NCBI GenBank assembly: GCA_036936605.1
Contig: JAUPFV010000001.1
Location: 76,341,910 to 76,405,909, forward strand
Reading direction: 5' to 3'
Source: Limnanthes douglasii subsp. nivea
Taxonomy: Eukaryota > Streptophyta > Magnoliopsida > Brassicales > Limnanthaceae
Length of the DNA: 64,000 nt
Shown here in pieces: positions 32,419 through 43,282 of the stretch. Made by a program: the position numbers and the translations under genes. The stretch's first letter is position 1. Every line of letters starts with the position of its first letter. The notes below the pieces were generated by a model. The model was given only the letters and a program-made list of their open reading frames with translations. It ran no database searches and had not been told where the DNA came from.

Positions 32419-35076
32419 ATGAAAACCGGACGTTCACAGAAAAAACCGACCAAGAAAAAGAAACCCGAGTGGAGCTTTGAAGAGTGGTCAAGTATTGGCG
32501 ATCGAGCAGAGGAGTACCGACGCGCTGGTCTGATCTGGGGGTCTAACTCCAAGCCTTTTGTTCCCGCTCCACTTCCTCACGATCCCGTTCTTGCTACCCC
32601 AGTTCTCGCAGAATCTTTCCTGGTATCCGACCTTCCGGCTTCTCCTACTCCCGAGGCTAGCCTGTCCACAGAACCCATTATCCTTTCCTCGAGTGACAGT
32701 TCCCATTTTTCCGCAGTCGGGCCAAACAATTTGACCTTACTGCCCGTCAACTCGCCCGCTTCCCGACGTGCCCGTAAATCCACCTTCTTGATAATGGGAG
32801 AAGACGATCTATCCAAGTACTCGGCAGGAGGTAATAGTCCCGAAATGGTTCAGCTTACGCCCTCGATTAGAGGGATTCGGACCGGTATTAACACTGCAGT
32901 CACTTTTTTAGGTTTGCCCAAAATGCGACTAACACCCGAGCAAGCGGAGGAGGCTCATAGGAACATGGCACGCGATGCTGCCAATGCTTCTTCCTCCCGG
33001 GTCCGACCATCTGAAACAGATGTCGCTACTGCCCGCAGCTCTAGCCAAGTTCCGACCCAAGAAGCTGGAGAGTCGGAAGTCGATGTTGCTCTCGCGGGGG
33101 TCTGTATTGCCGATGCTGGTCATGCGGCTAACCCCCAGGATGATCCCTTGCCCGAAGCAGTTGCGGCGGCCATTTCCACCAAGTACTTCAGCTGGCTCCT
33201 AACCAGGGACGTGGTCTCTCTCTTCGAAGGGAAGTATCTATATTTCCCCGAGGCCGATCATAGAGACTTACTGACCCGCTGGGGGATCCCAGAGTGTGTC
33301 AGCGTCCGATTCCCGACCCCAGGGGAGACCCCCGTTCACGTCAGACCCAGAGAGATTGTGGTGTTCACCGAATTGTTCAATTGGGGTTTGCGTTTCCCCT
33401 TGGACCCTGAGATCGCGCTCTATTTCCGCACTCTCCAGATCTGCCCGTCGCAGCTGACGCCAAATGCTTGGTATACCTTGATGTCCTGCATTATGGCTTC
33501 CCGTCTTTCTGGCCAGGTTATGCCGATGGAGGAGTACATCGCCATGTCGGGTCTGTCCAAGTCCCCGAAATCCCCATTCTTCTACTCTTCTCTTGGCAAT
33601 AAGTGGAAAATTGTCAACGACTTCTTGGAAGGGGACAAGGGGTGGAAGCATCGGTTCGTATTTCTGAGCGGGTGTTGGGAGAATGGTCTTCCATACTCTC
33701 CGGAGAACCCGAGGCAACTGCTGCGGACCTGGGTCCATGATGGTACTACTTTCCCCTATAAATATATACATTTTTTTTTATTTTTTTTACTTGACCTTTA
33801 TCTACCGCTCCTTTGCGTAGTGTCGAAAGACTGGCTGCAGGGGGTGAAGAAGGACCATTCGGAGGCCGCGGAGGTTACTTTCGAGGTGCTGAAAAACTAC
33901 GCCTGAAGGAACTGGGGTCGGGGCATGCACCGCACTTTTATGGATAAGAACTTGTTCATGAGCAACCTCTGGCGGTGCTCGTCCGAGGCTCTTACCATTG
34001 AACAGCTGCGGGAGCCTCCAAGTCTGGACGACGTGCTTGCCCGAACCGGACGTCCCGGGTACATACTATTTCTGCCCAAGCGCAACAAGGCGCCCAGCAA
34101 GCGTCCAAAGTCGGAGGACGACGAGGCAGTAGGTGAACCGATTAGGGTCGCGGTGCCCGAGGCAGGACGACTGGACGCGAGCCATAACCCGGCCGCGGTG
34201 CAAAAGAGGAAAAAACGTGCAGAGGCGGGGAGGTCTAAGCCGAAGAAATCCAAAGCTGCGGTTGAGGATCGGGCGGCCGTCAGCGCGGAGGTGGAGGATT
34301 CCAGGCCTAAACTCGTGGATCAAGTGGACGACGGCGTAGATCCCGCAAGGGACGACGTTGTGTTGATTCCAGACGACACTGAGCCCCCCGAAGCCGAAGC
34401 TGCGAATCCGGACGCCCCTTCGTCAAGTGGCCCCAAATTCCCGGTGCTGACGATGCTCGGTAGCCCGCACCCCTTTCCTCTTCGGGGCACTGATGGGCTT
34501 GCTCTGTCGCTATACAACCTTCTGGTTCCGGTCGCTTTGAAAGAGCGTCGGGCAAAGGAGCTTGGCAAAAAGTTAGCCTTGGCGGAGACAAAGATTACCA
34601 GTCTTGCTGCGAAGGTAAAAACCGCCGAGGAGGCCCAGGCGTTGGCGGAAAGTCGGGTGGTTGAAGCTGAGAATCTTGCTACCGAAGCGAAGACGGCCGC
34701 GGACACGGTGAAGCAGGCGATGGAGACAGCGAAGAAGGCTGCGGAGGATGCGGTGAGCGTTGCGGACACGGCGAGGAAAGCCGCGGAAGACCGCGCCTCA
34801 TCTCTGGCGCAGGAGGTTCAAGAGTTAAAATCCTCAAATGTTGCTTACATCAACCGATGTAGGCAGTGGTCGGACAAGGAGACTGCGGACGCTAAAGCCG
34901 CATATGTGCTGTCACTCCATAACCGCTTCCCGGACCTTCGCCTTAGGTCGCTGTGGCTCGACGTACCAGAGAAGGACCGGCCCGAGGGAGTCGATTGCGG
35001 GGAATCCGACGATGCTGATGACGAAGAAGACGACGAGGATGTGGATGAGGATGTGGATGAAGATGGGGACCAGTAA
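32419..35076 (+). pseudogene. Antisense additional ORF (aORF) of the Tat element, one stop
   Basis: A long frame on the strand opposite to gag-pol, of the type seen in plant Tat elements and matching the pattern of the putative gypsy-type transposon domain (Pfam Transposase_28): VFTELFNWGLRFPLDPEIALY and NAWYTLMSCIMASRL at about 33362-33502. The N-terminus is basic (MKTGRSQKKPTKKKKPEWSF). A T-rich intron is likely at 33743-33820; it is 78 nt long, has GT...AG ends and no stop, so it could also be retained and add 26 hydrophobic residues. An in-frame TGA at 33904-33906 splits the protein. The second part has a coiled coil (about 34555-34830) and an Asp/Glu-rich end (DDEEDDEDVDEDVDEDGDQ). The function of these proteins is not established. 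Confidence 0.75.
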
Positions 35077-35264
35077 TTTTGTTTTCCCTTTTTTTTTTTT
35101 TGAAGATGCTGTAACTCTTGGGGGGCCGTAGGCCCCTCTGTTGTTTTTACCGAACCATTTTAACTCTTATGTTTTTTGGGGGTCACGGGGCCCCCTGTGA
35201 TGATTATATTTAATTTGCTTGGGTATACTATTCTGTACATCGTTAATCTTAATGTTTGGTAGGT

Positions 35265-35625
35265 GAATTCGTTATCGAAAGTTTTCCCAAAAGTTCGGGA
35301 AAACCAAAATGTAGATCGGTAGAACCGAAAAACCTTTCTTTAGGCTCTGTAGATCGATTCGTTATCGAAAGCTTTTCCGTAGGTTCGGGAAAACCAAAAT
35401 GTAGATCGGTAGAACCGAAAAACCTATTTGTAGGCTCTGTAGATCGACTTGTTATCGAAAGCTTTTCCAAAGGTTCGGGAAAACCAAAATGTAGATCGGT
35501 AGAACCGAAAAACCTATTTGTAGGCTCTGTATATCGACTTGTTATCGAAAGCTTTTCCAAAGGTTCGGGAAAACCAAAATGTAGATCGGTAGAACCGAAA
35601 AACCTACTTTCAGGCTCTGTAACAT
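35265..35625. repeat. Four 90-bp tandem repeats
   Basis: GTTATCGAAAG occurs at 35270, 35360, 35450 and 35540, a period of exactly 90 bp. Each unit continues with GGTTCGGGAAAACCAAAATG, TAGATCGGTAGAACCGAAAA and AGGCTCTGTAGATCG. Copies differ by a few bases. The array sits between the converging ends of the antisense ORF (35076) and integrase (35846). It reads open in both directions as a by-product. Confidence 0.95.
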
Positions 35626-35845
35626 TAAAAGAACCGGACAACGTCCAGCTCGTCAGCTGTCCGAAGTCACAACAATTGAATATTTAGAAGGCAAAGATTT
35701 TTGATTATAAAAAACGTGGGTCGGGTTTAGACTGATGCCTCGTTAAAACCTCCTCGCGCCACCGAGGTAGGAAAGAGTGCATCATCGACCATTTACAGCC
35801 TTAAATAAAGCGGAAAATACAGCGAAGTACGTCGTAAATTATAAA

Positions 35846-37177
35846 CTATTCTAGATACAGTTTTAAGTGTTCAATATTCCATGGTAGCCTTAAGAGATGT
35901 CCGGACCGATGCTGCAGGCGGTACGTCCCGCTCTTAACTTTCTCGACGATTTCGTATGGTCCCTCCCAATATGGGGCCAACTTTCCGAGGCTCTTGTCCT
36001 TTGTGTGGAGGAACACGCGTCGCAAAACCTTATCTCCGACCTTGAATTCCCGACGGCGGACTTTAGCTGCGTATCGACTTCTCATCCAAGTTTGGTAATG
36101 TAAAGAATTCAAATGGGCGCGGTGGCGCTTCTCCTCTATGAGATCGAGCTCGAGTCGTCTGCTGTCGTCATTCGCCTCCTCCTGGTAAGTTCCGACCCTG
36201 AAAGAAGGAAAAATAGATTCCGCGGGAGTGACCGCGTCCATGCCATATACTAAAGCGTATGGCGACTCTTGAGTGGCTGTGCGGGGTGTGGTTCGGTAAG
36301 CCCACAACACTTCTTGCAAGTAGTCTGGCCACTTTCCGGCCTTTCCCTCGAGGTTCTTTCTGAGGCCATCCAGAATGGTTCGGTTCGTTACTTCGACCTG
36401 ACCGTTGGCTTGTGGATGGAAAGGGGCAGCGAAACATTGTCGAATATTGTGAGTGGTGCAGAACGCCTTCATCTCCGCACTGTCAAATTGTGGCCCGTTG
36501 TCCATAGTCAGCCGATGAGGTACCCCGAACCGGCAACAAATGTTCGCCCAAATGAATTTGACAATATCTTTGGTTTTCGTGGCGGACAAAGGCTCGGCTT
36601 CGACCCACTTGGAAAAGTAATCTACCGCTACGACGATCGTCTGCCTTCCTCCCGATGCCTTTGGTAACGGTCCGACGAGGTCGATTCCCCAGCGGTCAAA
36701 AGGCAGCCCTTCGGATATGGATTCCAGTGGAGCTGCGGGTACGTTGATGGCGTTACCGAACCTTTGACATGTATCGCAGGTTCTTACTATGAGTCTTGCG
36801 TCTGCTGTTATTGTCAGCCAATAGAATCCCGCCAGAAAAATTCTCCTAATCAGAGCTTTGTATCCGCAATATGCCGCGCCTTCCCCGTCATGCAGTTCGG
36901 ACAAGATTACCTGGGATTCGTCGAAACCTAAACATCGAAGCAGAGGTCGACTATAAGATTTTTTGTACAGCACATCCCCTAAAAGGACGTAGCCCCGCGC
37001 TTTGTTGCGCAATTTTCGCGCCAAAGCGGTGTCGTCGGGAAGCCGACCTTCGGCCAAGAAAGAGATAATTCCCCGGCGCCAGTCGGAAGTTACGACCGAA
37101 GAGATCTGGCATGCGATCTCAGGTCGGTTAGCTAACTCATGTCGTTTAATGATGGACGGGCTTTCTTGTTCTATCAC
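35846..37177 (-). pseudogene. Tat integrase
   Basis: Integrase part of pol, in the same frame as the upstream RT but separated by TGA (37178-37180). The zinc-binding region shows ELHDGEGAAYCGYKAL and RTCDTCQRFGN. Gypsy integrases have a second His where this copy has Tyr (TAT, one transition from CAT), so HHCC is broken. The DDE core is intact: WGIDLVGPLP, TMDNGPQFDS and HPQANGQVEVTNRTILDGL. The C-terminal GPYEIVEKVKSGTYRL is a GPY/F-type module. It ends LEHLKLYLE with the stop at 35846. Confidence 0.92.
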
Positions 37178-39112
37178 TCATGGATAACTGGTAGAGCAGG
37201 AAATTGTTGCCAAAGAATCCGCTGTGGTGTTTTCGCTCCGCGGTACATGCTCGTAAGTAATTTTGTCAAAGGAAGCGGCCAGAATTCTTAATGCCGCGAG
37301 GTACTGTACCATGTGTTCCTTCCGAGCCTCCGCGATTCCCGAGGCTTGGTTAATTAGAAGCTGGGAGTCGCTTATGAGTCGTACTCGTCTTGCCCCGCAT
37401 ACCTGTGCCAACCGTAACCCTGCCAGAGCGGCCTCGTATTCAGCTTCATTATTCGACGTGTGGAAACCAAAACGGATAGCCTGGAGCATGCTAACACCCA
37501 AGGAAGTTATGATTTGGACTCCCGCCCCACAACCACTAACGTTTGCTCCCCCATCGGTGCGGACGGTCCACTCGCCCTTTGCTTTCTCTTGTGATTGGGC
37601 TTCCTGTTCGGGTCGCTCTGAGTGAAACTCAACTAGAAAATCAGCCAAGACCTGGCCTTTGATAGCTGTTCGGGGTTCAAAGTCGATTTCGAAATCCCCC
37701 AGTTCTACCGACCACTTGGATAATCTCCCCGACATGTTCGGTCGTTGAAAAATATATTTTAGCGGAAGTGATGTGCGGACCACAATAGGGTGGGCTTGGA
37801 AGTACGGTCGCATTTTCCGCGCTGCTGTCACCAGAGCCAACGCCATTTTCTCCAGTTTGAGGTACCGAGTTTCGGCGTCCAGCAAACTTTTGCTCACATA
37901 GTATACCGCTGTTGGAGCCGGCCCTGATTCGCTGATTAGAGCAGCGCTGACCGCATAATCCGTGACCGCAATGTAAAGGAAAAGGGTTTCACCCGTCGTC
38001 GGCTTGGTGAGGCGGTTCGGGGTCGATAGGTACTCTTTGATCCCTAAAAAAGCCTTGGTACACTCAGGAGTCCAAACAAAAAATTTCGCCTGTCGTAGGA
38101 CCTGAAAAAACGGAGAGCATTTATCAGACGATCGAGAAATGAAACGATTTAAGGCGGCCAGACGCCCTGTCAGAATCTGAACTTCCTTCACACTCCGGGG
38201 AGGCGTCATGTCGGCCAGGGCTCGGAGCTGAACAGGGTCTGCTTCAATTCCTTTCTCGCTGACGAATAACCCCAAAAATTTTCCTGATCGGACCCCAAAA
38301 GAACATTTCTCCGGGTTTAGCTTAAGGTTAATCCCTCGTAGATTACCAAAAGTTTCCCTGAGATCGGCGAGATGGGCTTCATCGGAACTGCTTTTGACCA
38401 ACATGTCATCGATGTAAACCTCCATGTTTCTCCCGATCTGGCCTTCGAACGTTCTGTTTACTAGCCTTTGGTATGTCGCGCCGGCGTTTTTTAGCCCGAA
38501 GGGCATCACTTTGTAACAATATAATCCCCGACCCGTAATGAACGCAGTATTCTCCTGATCCGCGGCATGTAACTTAATTTGATTGTAACCGACATAAGCG
38601 TCCATAAACGAGAGCAGCTTGTTGCCCGACGTCGAATCTACCAGCTGGTCGATCCTCGGCATCGGGAAAGGGTCCTTCGGGCAGGCCCGATTGAGATCAG
38701 TAAAGTCCACGCACATCCTCCATTTCCCGCTTTTCTTTTTAACCAGCACGGGGTTAGAGATCCATAAAGGGTACTTTGCTTCCTTGATATGTCCAACGCT
38801 GGTCATTCTCTCAACTTCCCGCAGAATTACTTCCGCCTTTTCGGGGGAAAAAGCTCGGCGCTTCTGAACGATTGGTCTGATATTTCTGTCAATAGTCAAC
38901 TTGTGAATCGCGAAGGATTCTGGTACCCCCGTGACATCCCCGGAACGCCACGCAAACAAGTCTAGGTTCTCTCGTAGGAGGGTTAGTAGCTGTTCCCTTA
39001 GGGTTGGCGAAAGGTTTACCCCGACTCGCAGACATTGCCCGTCTGTAAAAGAATGTAGTTCGCACTCCTCGTCTGTCGTCAAAAGGCTTGGGGCCTCCCG
39101 GGGGTCATCCAC
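37178..39112 (-). pseudogene. Tat reverse transcriptase with two RNase H domains
   Basis: The RT shows WRMCVDFTDLNRACPKDPFP, MPFGLKNAGATYQRLVN and the catalytic YIDDMLVKS. A first RNase H domain follows (LFLYIAVTDYAVSAALIS, VYYVSKSLLDAETRYLKLEK). A second, archaeal-like RNase H (EWTVRTDGGANVSGCG, NNEAEYEAALAGL, LISDSQLLI, ENTTADSLA) keeps the four acidic positions. The dual RNase H is characteristic of the Tat lineage. In-frame stops lie just before it (TGA 39122-39124, TAG 39146-39148) and just after it (TGA 37178). The frame is open within. Confidence 0.93.
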
Positions 39113-39145
39113 CGGTTGCGATCACGGAGGCACCCCCCTTAATTG

Positions 39146-40606
39146 CTATTCTTGAGCCGGGAACATCTCTTGGTCTTTTTTCGGAGCTAACGCAGCTCGG
39201 TAGCATTCCCGCGCCGCTTTTTGGCTGCTTCGGACCACTCCTACATTGTTTCCGACCACGTACTTCACACACTGATGAATAGTATAAGTCACAGCATGCA
39301 TGCGCGATATCCAAGATCGGCCAAGGATGGCGTTGTGTGAGGCCGGCGCGTCCACTACTACAAACAAAACCGTGACCTCCTTCTTAAATGGGCTGCGGCC
39401 TAACTGGACCACGCCCTCAAACTCCCCGACTACGTCGGCTGTTGACCCGGTAAACCCGACAATGGTGCGATCGGATCGCGCGATCACCGGTCGCGTCCTG
39501 AACTTTGCAATGGTAGATGCAAAGAGGATATTGGCCGAACTCCCGGTGTCTACCAAGATGCGCCGAACCTCCTCTCCCGCTATTGCTGCCCCGATCACAA
39601 TGGCGTCCTCATGTGGTCCGGCTACGTCTCTCATGTCGTCGTCGTCGAAACGTAAAATCGGTGAGGGGGCACTTCTGGTTTGGAAGCAAGTTCTGGCTTC
39701 CAATTGGGTGGTTAGGTTGACGATGTGCCTTTTCCTGGAGGAATGCGTGATTCCCGCCATCGAATCCCCCCCGAAGATGGTCAGAGATTCAAAAAGATTA
39801 CACAGGCCTCGCACTTTTCCGATGTTCTCCTCAATCTCTTCCTTGATGATCCCGATAACATCGTGATTAGCTTTTGGGTCACCGAAGCGCGAGGTCGGGG
39901 AAAGGGCGCTTCCGGTTTGGAAGCAAGTTTGCGTTTTCAGCGGAACGGTTTGGTCGGGGAAAGAGCACTTCCGGTTTGGAAGCAAGTTTGCATTTCCCAT
40001 CATCGGTCTTCCCCCGGAGACGGTTAACGACTCGAAAAATTCACAAAAGCCACGGACGATACCGACGCCTTCCTCTGCCCCCTCCTCAATGACCCCGATG
40101 ATATTGCGGTTCGCCTCGGGATCAAGGTACTCAATTGTCACGTCGAAACGGTCAGTCACCTCTGAAATGGCCATGGTCGTTTCTGGTTTTGGTACGACCA
40201 CCACTTCCTTCGAGGCCGTGCCTTGCTGTGCATTTTTTACATACTCTAACAAGTTCCCGTGCTCTATGAGCATCTGTATCTCCTTCTTCAAGGCTATACA
40301 ATCCTTCGTGTCGTGCCCGATGTCTTCGTGGTAGCGGCAATAGCGGTTATTCCTTTGTTCCCGGAGCGTCGGGATGGGGAAAGGCCTTCGGTACATTCCG
40401 CTCCTCTTGGTTTTTTCGTAGATCGATGACACGCATTCCGTAAGGTCCGCGAAATAGGCAGGCCGCGTCCACTTGTTGGACATGGGTCGAGAGACCGCCG
40501 GCCCTGTTTGCCTTGGTTTCTGACCGGTCGGGGTCGAAGGTTTGGTTACAACTGGCGTGGTCGGGTGTATTGTGCTAACTGGTTGGGCCGACCTGGCGTA
40601 ATCTGA
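39146..40606 (-). pseudogene. Tat gag C-terminus and aspartic protease
   Basis: In the same frame as RT. A gag-end zinc motif CRYHEDIGHDTKDC is at about 40300-40340. The aspartic protease shows EEVRRILVDTGSSANILF with the catalytic Asp codon near 39548-39550, followed by ARSDRTIVGFTGS and HNAILGRSWI. Between zinc motif and protease lies a two-fold repeat of about 80 residues (39652-40123). Bounded by TGA at 40607-40609 and TAG at 39146-39148. Confidence 0.9.
39652..40123 (-). repeat. Two-fold repeat inside the Tat gag-protease spacer
   Basis: Two successive stretches of about 80 codons encode related sequences: DPEANRNIIGVIEEGAEEGV and FCEFFESLTVSGG against DPKANHDVIGIIKEEIEENI and LCNLFESLTIFGG, both ending CFQT(G/R)SA(L/P)SP. 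The DNA phrase CTTCCGGTTTGGAAGCAAGT marks it and is seen a third time at 39962-39990. Confidence 0.85.
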
Positions 40607-41936
40607 TCAGGAAACTTGTTTTATTACAACCGACGCTTGGGCGCTCTGCTGAATCTGGGCTGCCGGTTCTGACGCTTCCGTTTCTTCAATCAAAATTTGC
40701 TTCTCAATCTGTGCTAGCAATGCGGAAAAGGTGAACGTTTGCTTCTTGGTCACTGCTTGTTTCATCGGTCCTGGGAGCAAGCCCAAACGAAACGCCGTTA
40801 GCGCCACATTCTCTTCACAATGGTCCAGGTCGGTTTTTGCGTCGATGAACCGCCTAGTATAGTCTCTGAGGCTCTCCCCCAGCTTCTGCCGACAATTCAT
40901 GATAGTATCCCCGTTGGCGCGGAAACTCTTACTTCCGACGAAGTGTTGCCTGAACATCGTCCAGAAGGTCCCGAAGTTACGAATGCACCCCTACGGCAAG
41001 CGGTTGTACCACTTTGAGGCTCTGTCTTTGAAAGTCATAGAAAAACGCTCTGTACAGGAGCTTGTCATCATTGTCGAAGCTTAACATGAAATTTTTGAAA
41101 GCCTCCAAATGGTTATCCGGGTCCTTTTTTCCGTCGTATTTCTCTAACTTAGAAATGTCAAATCTCCTCGGGAGCTGTCCCGCTAATATTTCGTCGGATA
41201 ACGGAGAGGCCCTCCAGTTGACTCCGAGCTCAAATGCTCCTCCCCCAAGACCCTCGGTCCTAACCCCATAAAGCCCCTCGACCCCTGGGCTGATGAATTG
41301 GCTACTGGTCCTGTAGCCATGGTTCTGGCTATTCGATGGTTGCCACGGAATCGGTGGCAATACTTCCCGTCCTCCGCGGTTGGCGGTATGCATTTCCTCT
41401 TTCTCAAAAGACACCGGGGTCGGCTTATCGGCGCCGCTCCTCTTATACTGCTGAGGGTCGGCCCTGGGCCCTCGATGGCGTCGGGATCGATTCTTCTGCG
41501 CTCGCTGAACCCTTTCCCTCCGCAAATATTCTTTGCCCGACGAATCGTCTGAGGGGTAGTCTGACGTCATGGCCCAACAGTTCTCGAGGTTCCGATGAGT
41601 CCTAGCATTTTCTTCGTCATCGGGGAGAGGATCCCTGTAGTACCTAACAGGTCGGGCCTCTATTCGCGGATCGCTGCCATGGCCAGCTGCCCCCCGATCC
41701 TCCAGGAGGGGCTCTTTGCCCTTCCCTTCTCGGGCTCTTTTCTCGCCCAACGCCCGCTCCCTTTCTTCTTCCAACCGAGCAATGTCCTCAAGGAGCTGCT
41801 TTCGGGTCATTATCAGAGTTGACCGCTTGTCCCGACCGCCGTGCCACTCTCGGGCGGGGACTACCGAGCCTCCCGAACCTGAAACGGCTCGGACGACTTC
41901 TCTCCCGTCTCTCTCAATCGTCGCATCGTTGTTCAT
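40607..41936 (-). pseudogene. Tat gag, frameshifted
   Basis: Start at ATG 41936 (MNNDATIERDGREVVRAV). A charged N-terminal region leads to the capsid-like retrotransposon gag domain: FDISKLEKYDGKKDPDNHLE and then, in another frame, SMTFKDRASKWYNRLP and FGTFWTMFRQHFVGSKSF, LGESLRDYTRRFIDAKTDL. The change of frame falls in an A5/T5 run at about 41038-41043, consistent with a 1-nt insertion. An in-frame TAG (plus-strand CTA 40991-40993) follows. A TGA at 40607-40609 separates this from the protease part. The gene is broken. Confidence 0.88.
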
Positions 41937-41975
41937 CCCGAAAAATGTGATTTTCAAAGGGCAAAAGATTCCTTT

Positions 41976-41996
41976 TTGTCCCACAGACGGCGCCAA
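41976..41996 (-). other. Primer-binding site of the Tat element
   Basis: On the minus strand the 5' LTR end is followed by TTGGCGCCGTCTGTGGGAC. The first ten bases after the dinucleotide spacer (TGGCGCCGTC) are complementary to a tRNA 3' end of the tRNA-Asp type; the tRNA assignment is from memory. Confidence 0.7.
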
Positions 41997-42325
41997 TGAT
42001 GAGTGAATAATTGTTTGGGGAATATACTTAGGATCTTTTTGCTAGATGTGTCTAGAGAGAGAAAGTGTAGAGAGATAAAGGTATAGATTCAGAGAAAATA
42101 TTATTCAATGCCTTTTTTAGGCAAGTGGGTCACCCTTTTATACTAAAATAAGGAGTACCCATTTAAGCTCTTAGTGGGCCGTTCATATATTAATGAGGCC
42201 CCTCTACTATTTTTATCTTTACACATTGGTCCCTGATTGACTCTGAATACTCTTTAATTACATCAAATGTTCATTCATTGTGTTTTTACCCCTCTCATTG
42301 AGATCGGCGAATTCCGCCCTTATCA
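41997..42325 (-). repeat. 5' LTR of the Tat element
   Basis: 329 bp, the same as 31566-31894 except G at 42269. TATAAAAGGG on the minus strand lies at about 42136-42144. It is followed outside by the target-site duplication AAATT. Confidence 0.97.
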
Positions 42326-42424
42326 AAATTAATTCTAAGTTTCACTTACCGATCTTCGAAACCTTTGTCATGTATATCAATTTAACATTCAAATAGAGAA
42401 TAATTTATTTCACAATTATGCAAA

Positions 42425-42520
42425 AAATCATAGAATTCGATTTAAATTAATTCAATTAAACACATGATCCTGACATTTTAAAATTAATTGTTAATTAATT
42501 TAAATTGAATTCTATGATTT
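42425..42520. repeat. Near-perfect inverted repeat, about 35-bp arms
   Basis: AAATCATAGAATTC followed by GATTTAAATTAATTCAATTAA (42425-42459) is mirrored by TTAATTGTTAATTAATTTAAA followed by TTGAATTCTATGATTT (42484-42520). The spacer is about 24 bp. It could be a small foldback element or a hairpin-forming AT-rich palindrome. Confidence 0.85.
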
Positions 42521-42540
42521 GTTTCATAAAGATTTGTGTT

Positions 42541-42810
42541 TGGGTATGCTATTTATCTACTTAAAATTAATTGGTTCAGTTTCATATCGTATCTATCGGT
42601 TTACCGATTTTATCAGTTTGGTTGGTAATCGGTTTTACTGGTTTATCGGTTCGGTTCCAAACAGGTTTTATTGTTTCTGTTCTCTATCCGTTTTGGTTTT
42701 TAAAATAGAACCGCGAACCGAACCGTTAAGGATCCGTCCGGTTTTTATCGATTCGGTTCCGGTTCTCGATTATCCAAAACCGTTAATGACCCTAGATATG
42801 AGACGTAGCA
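42541..42810 (+). repeat. Partial CGGTTC-rich repeat
   Basis: Many CGGTTT, CGGTTC and ACCGAACC phrases, ending AACCGTTAATGACCCTAG. It looks like the 3' half of the element type seen complete at 43283-43921, without recognisable duplicated target site. Confidence 0.55.
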
Positions 42811-42960
42811 CTAAAAAACATCTCTTTCGGGCGTAAGTCACTAAAGAAACATCTCAACAGAGGTCTGTTCTCCGTCTATACGATGGTTTGTGCCATTTTA
42901 TACAAAATGTCTATAGAAAACAGTAATTTAGTTGGTAGTGAAATAATGGAAGAGAGAGTA

Positions 42961-43281
42961 GTGCTATCTTTTAGTGCAAGACAACTAGAAAAGTCTAGTT
43001 AGCATAGGATATCAAACCAAAGAGACGTAGAAAGTAGAACGACTTTTAGTTGGTAAAATAATGCATTCATACATTGAACCAAACCAAACGTTTGATAAAT
43101 TTTATCAACTTGTGATTTAATCCCGTTGTCTCTCTACTTTATTGTTGCCATTTTATTTTTTAAATTGATCCGAACTTTTTAAAATTAGTGTTATCTTTTA
43201 GTGCAAGACAACTGGAGAAGGTAGCATAGGATATGCTACCAAAGAGACGTAGAAAGTATAATGACTTTTAGTTGGTAAAAT
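42961..43281. repeat. Direct duplication of a 95-100-bp spacer segment
   Basis: Copy 1 (42961-43060) and copy 2 (43188-43281) share CTTTTAGTGCAAGACAACT, AGCATAGGATAT, CCAAAGAGACGTAGAAAGTA and GACTTTTAGTTGGTAAAAT. They differ by small indels. Confidence 0.85.
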
Positions 43282-43282
43282 T

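Larger units (their letters stand above)
31566..42325 (-). mobile_element. Complete Tat-type Ty3/gypsy LTR retrotransposon
   Basis: A 10.76-kb element between 5-bp target-site duplications AAATT (31561-31565 and 42326-42330). Two 329-bp LTRs differ at one site (A at 31838, G at 42269). Minus-strand order: 5' LTR, primer-binding site, gag, protease, RT, RNase H, second RNase H, integrase, then an additional ORF on the opposite strand, a 4 x 90-bp repeat, polypurine tract and 3' LTR. The dual RNase H and the antisense extra ORF point to the Tat lineage. All gag-pol parts lie in one frame except a frameshift in gag, but five stop codons interrupt them, so this copy cannot make its own proteins. 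Near-identical LTRs mean a recent insertion. Confidence 0.95.

Noticed and set aside
33268..33771. 167-codon minus-strand frame in the Tat aORF region
   Set aside because: It is a shadow of the antisense ORF with no domain and no continuity with pol.
35249..35687. Repeated-peptide proteins on both strands (130 and 143 codons)
   Set aside because: The 90-bp period is divisible by 3, so the tandem repeat stays open in several frames. No start context or domain.
42541..42836. Protein with repeated FYRF-like motifs
   Set aside because: It is the translation of CGGTTC/CGGTTT simple repeats.
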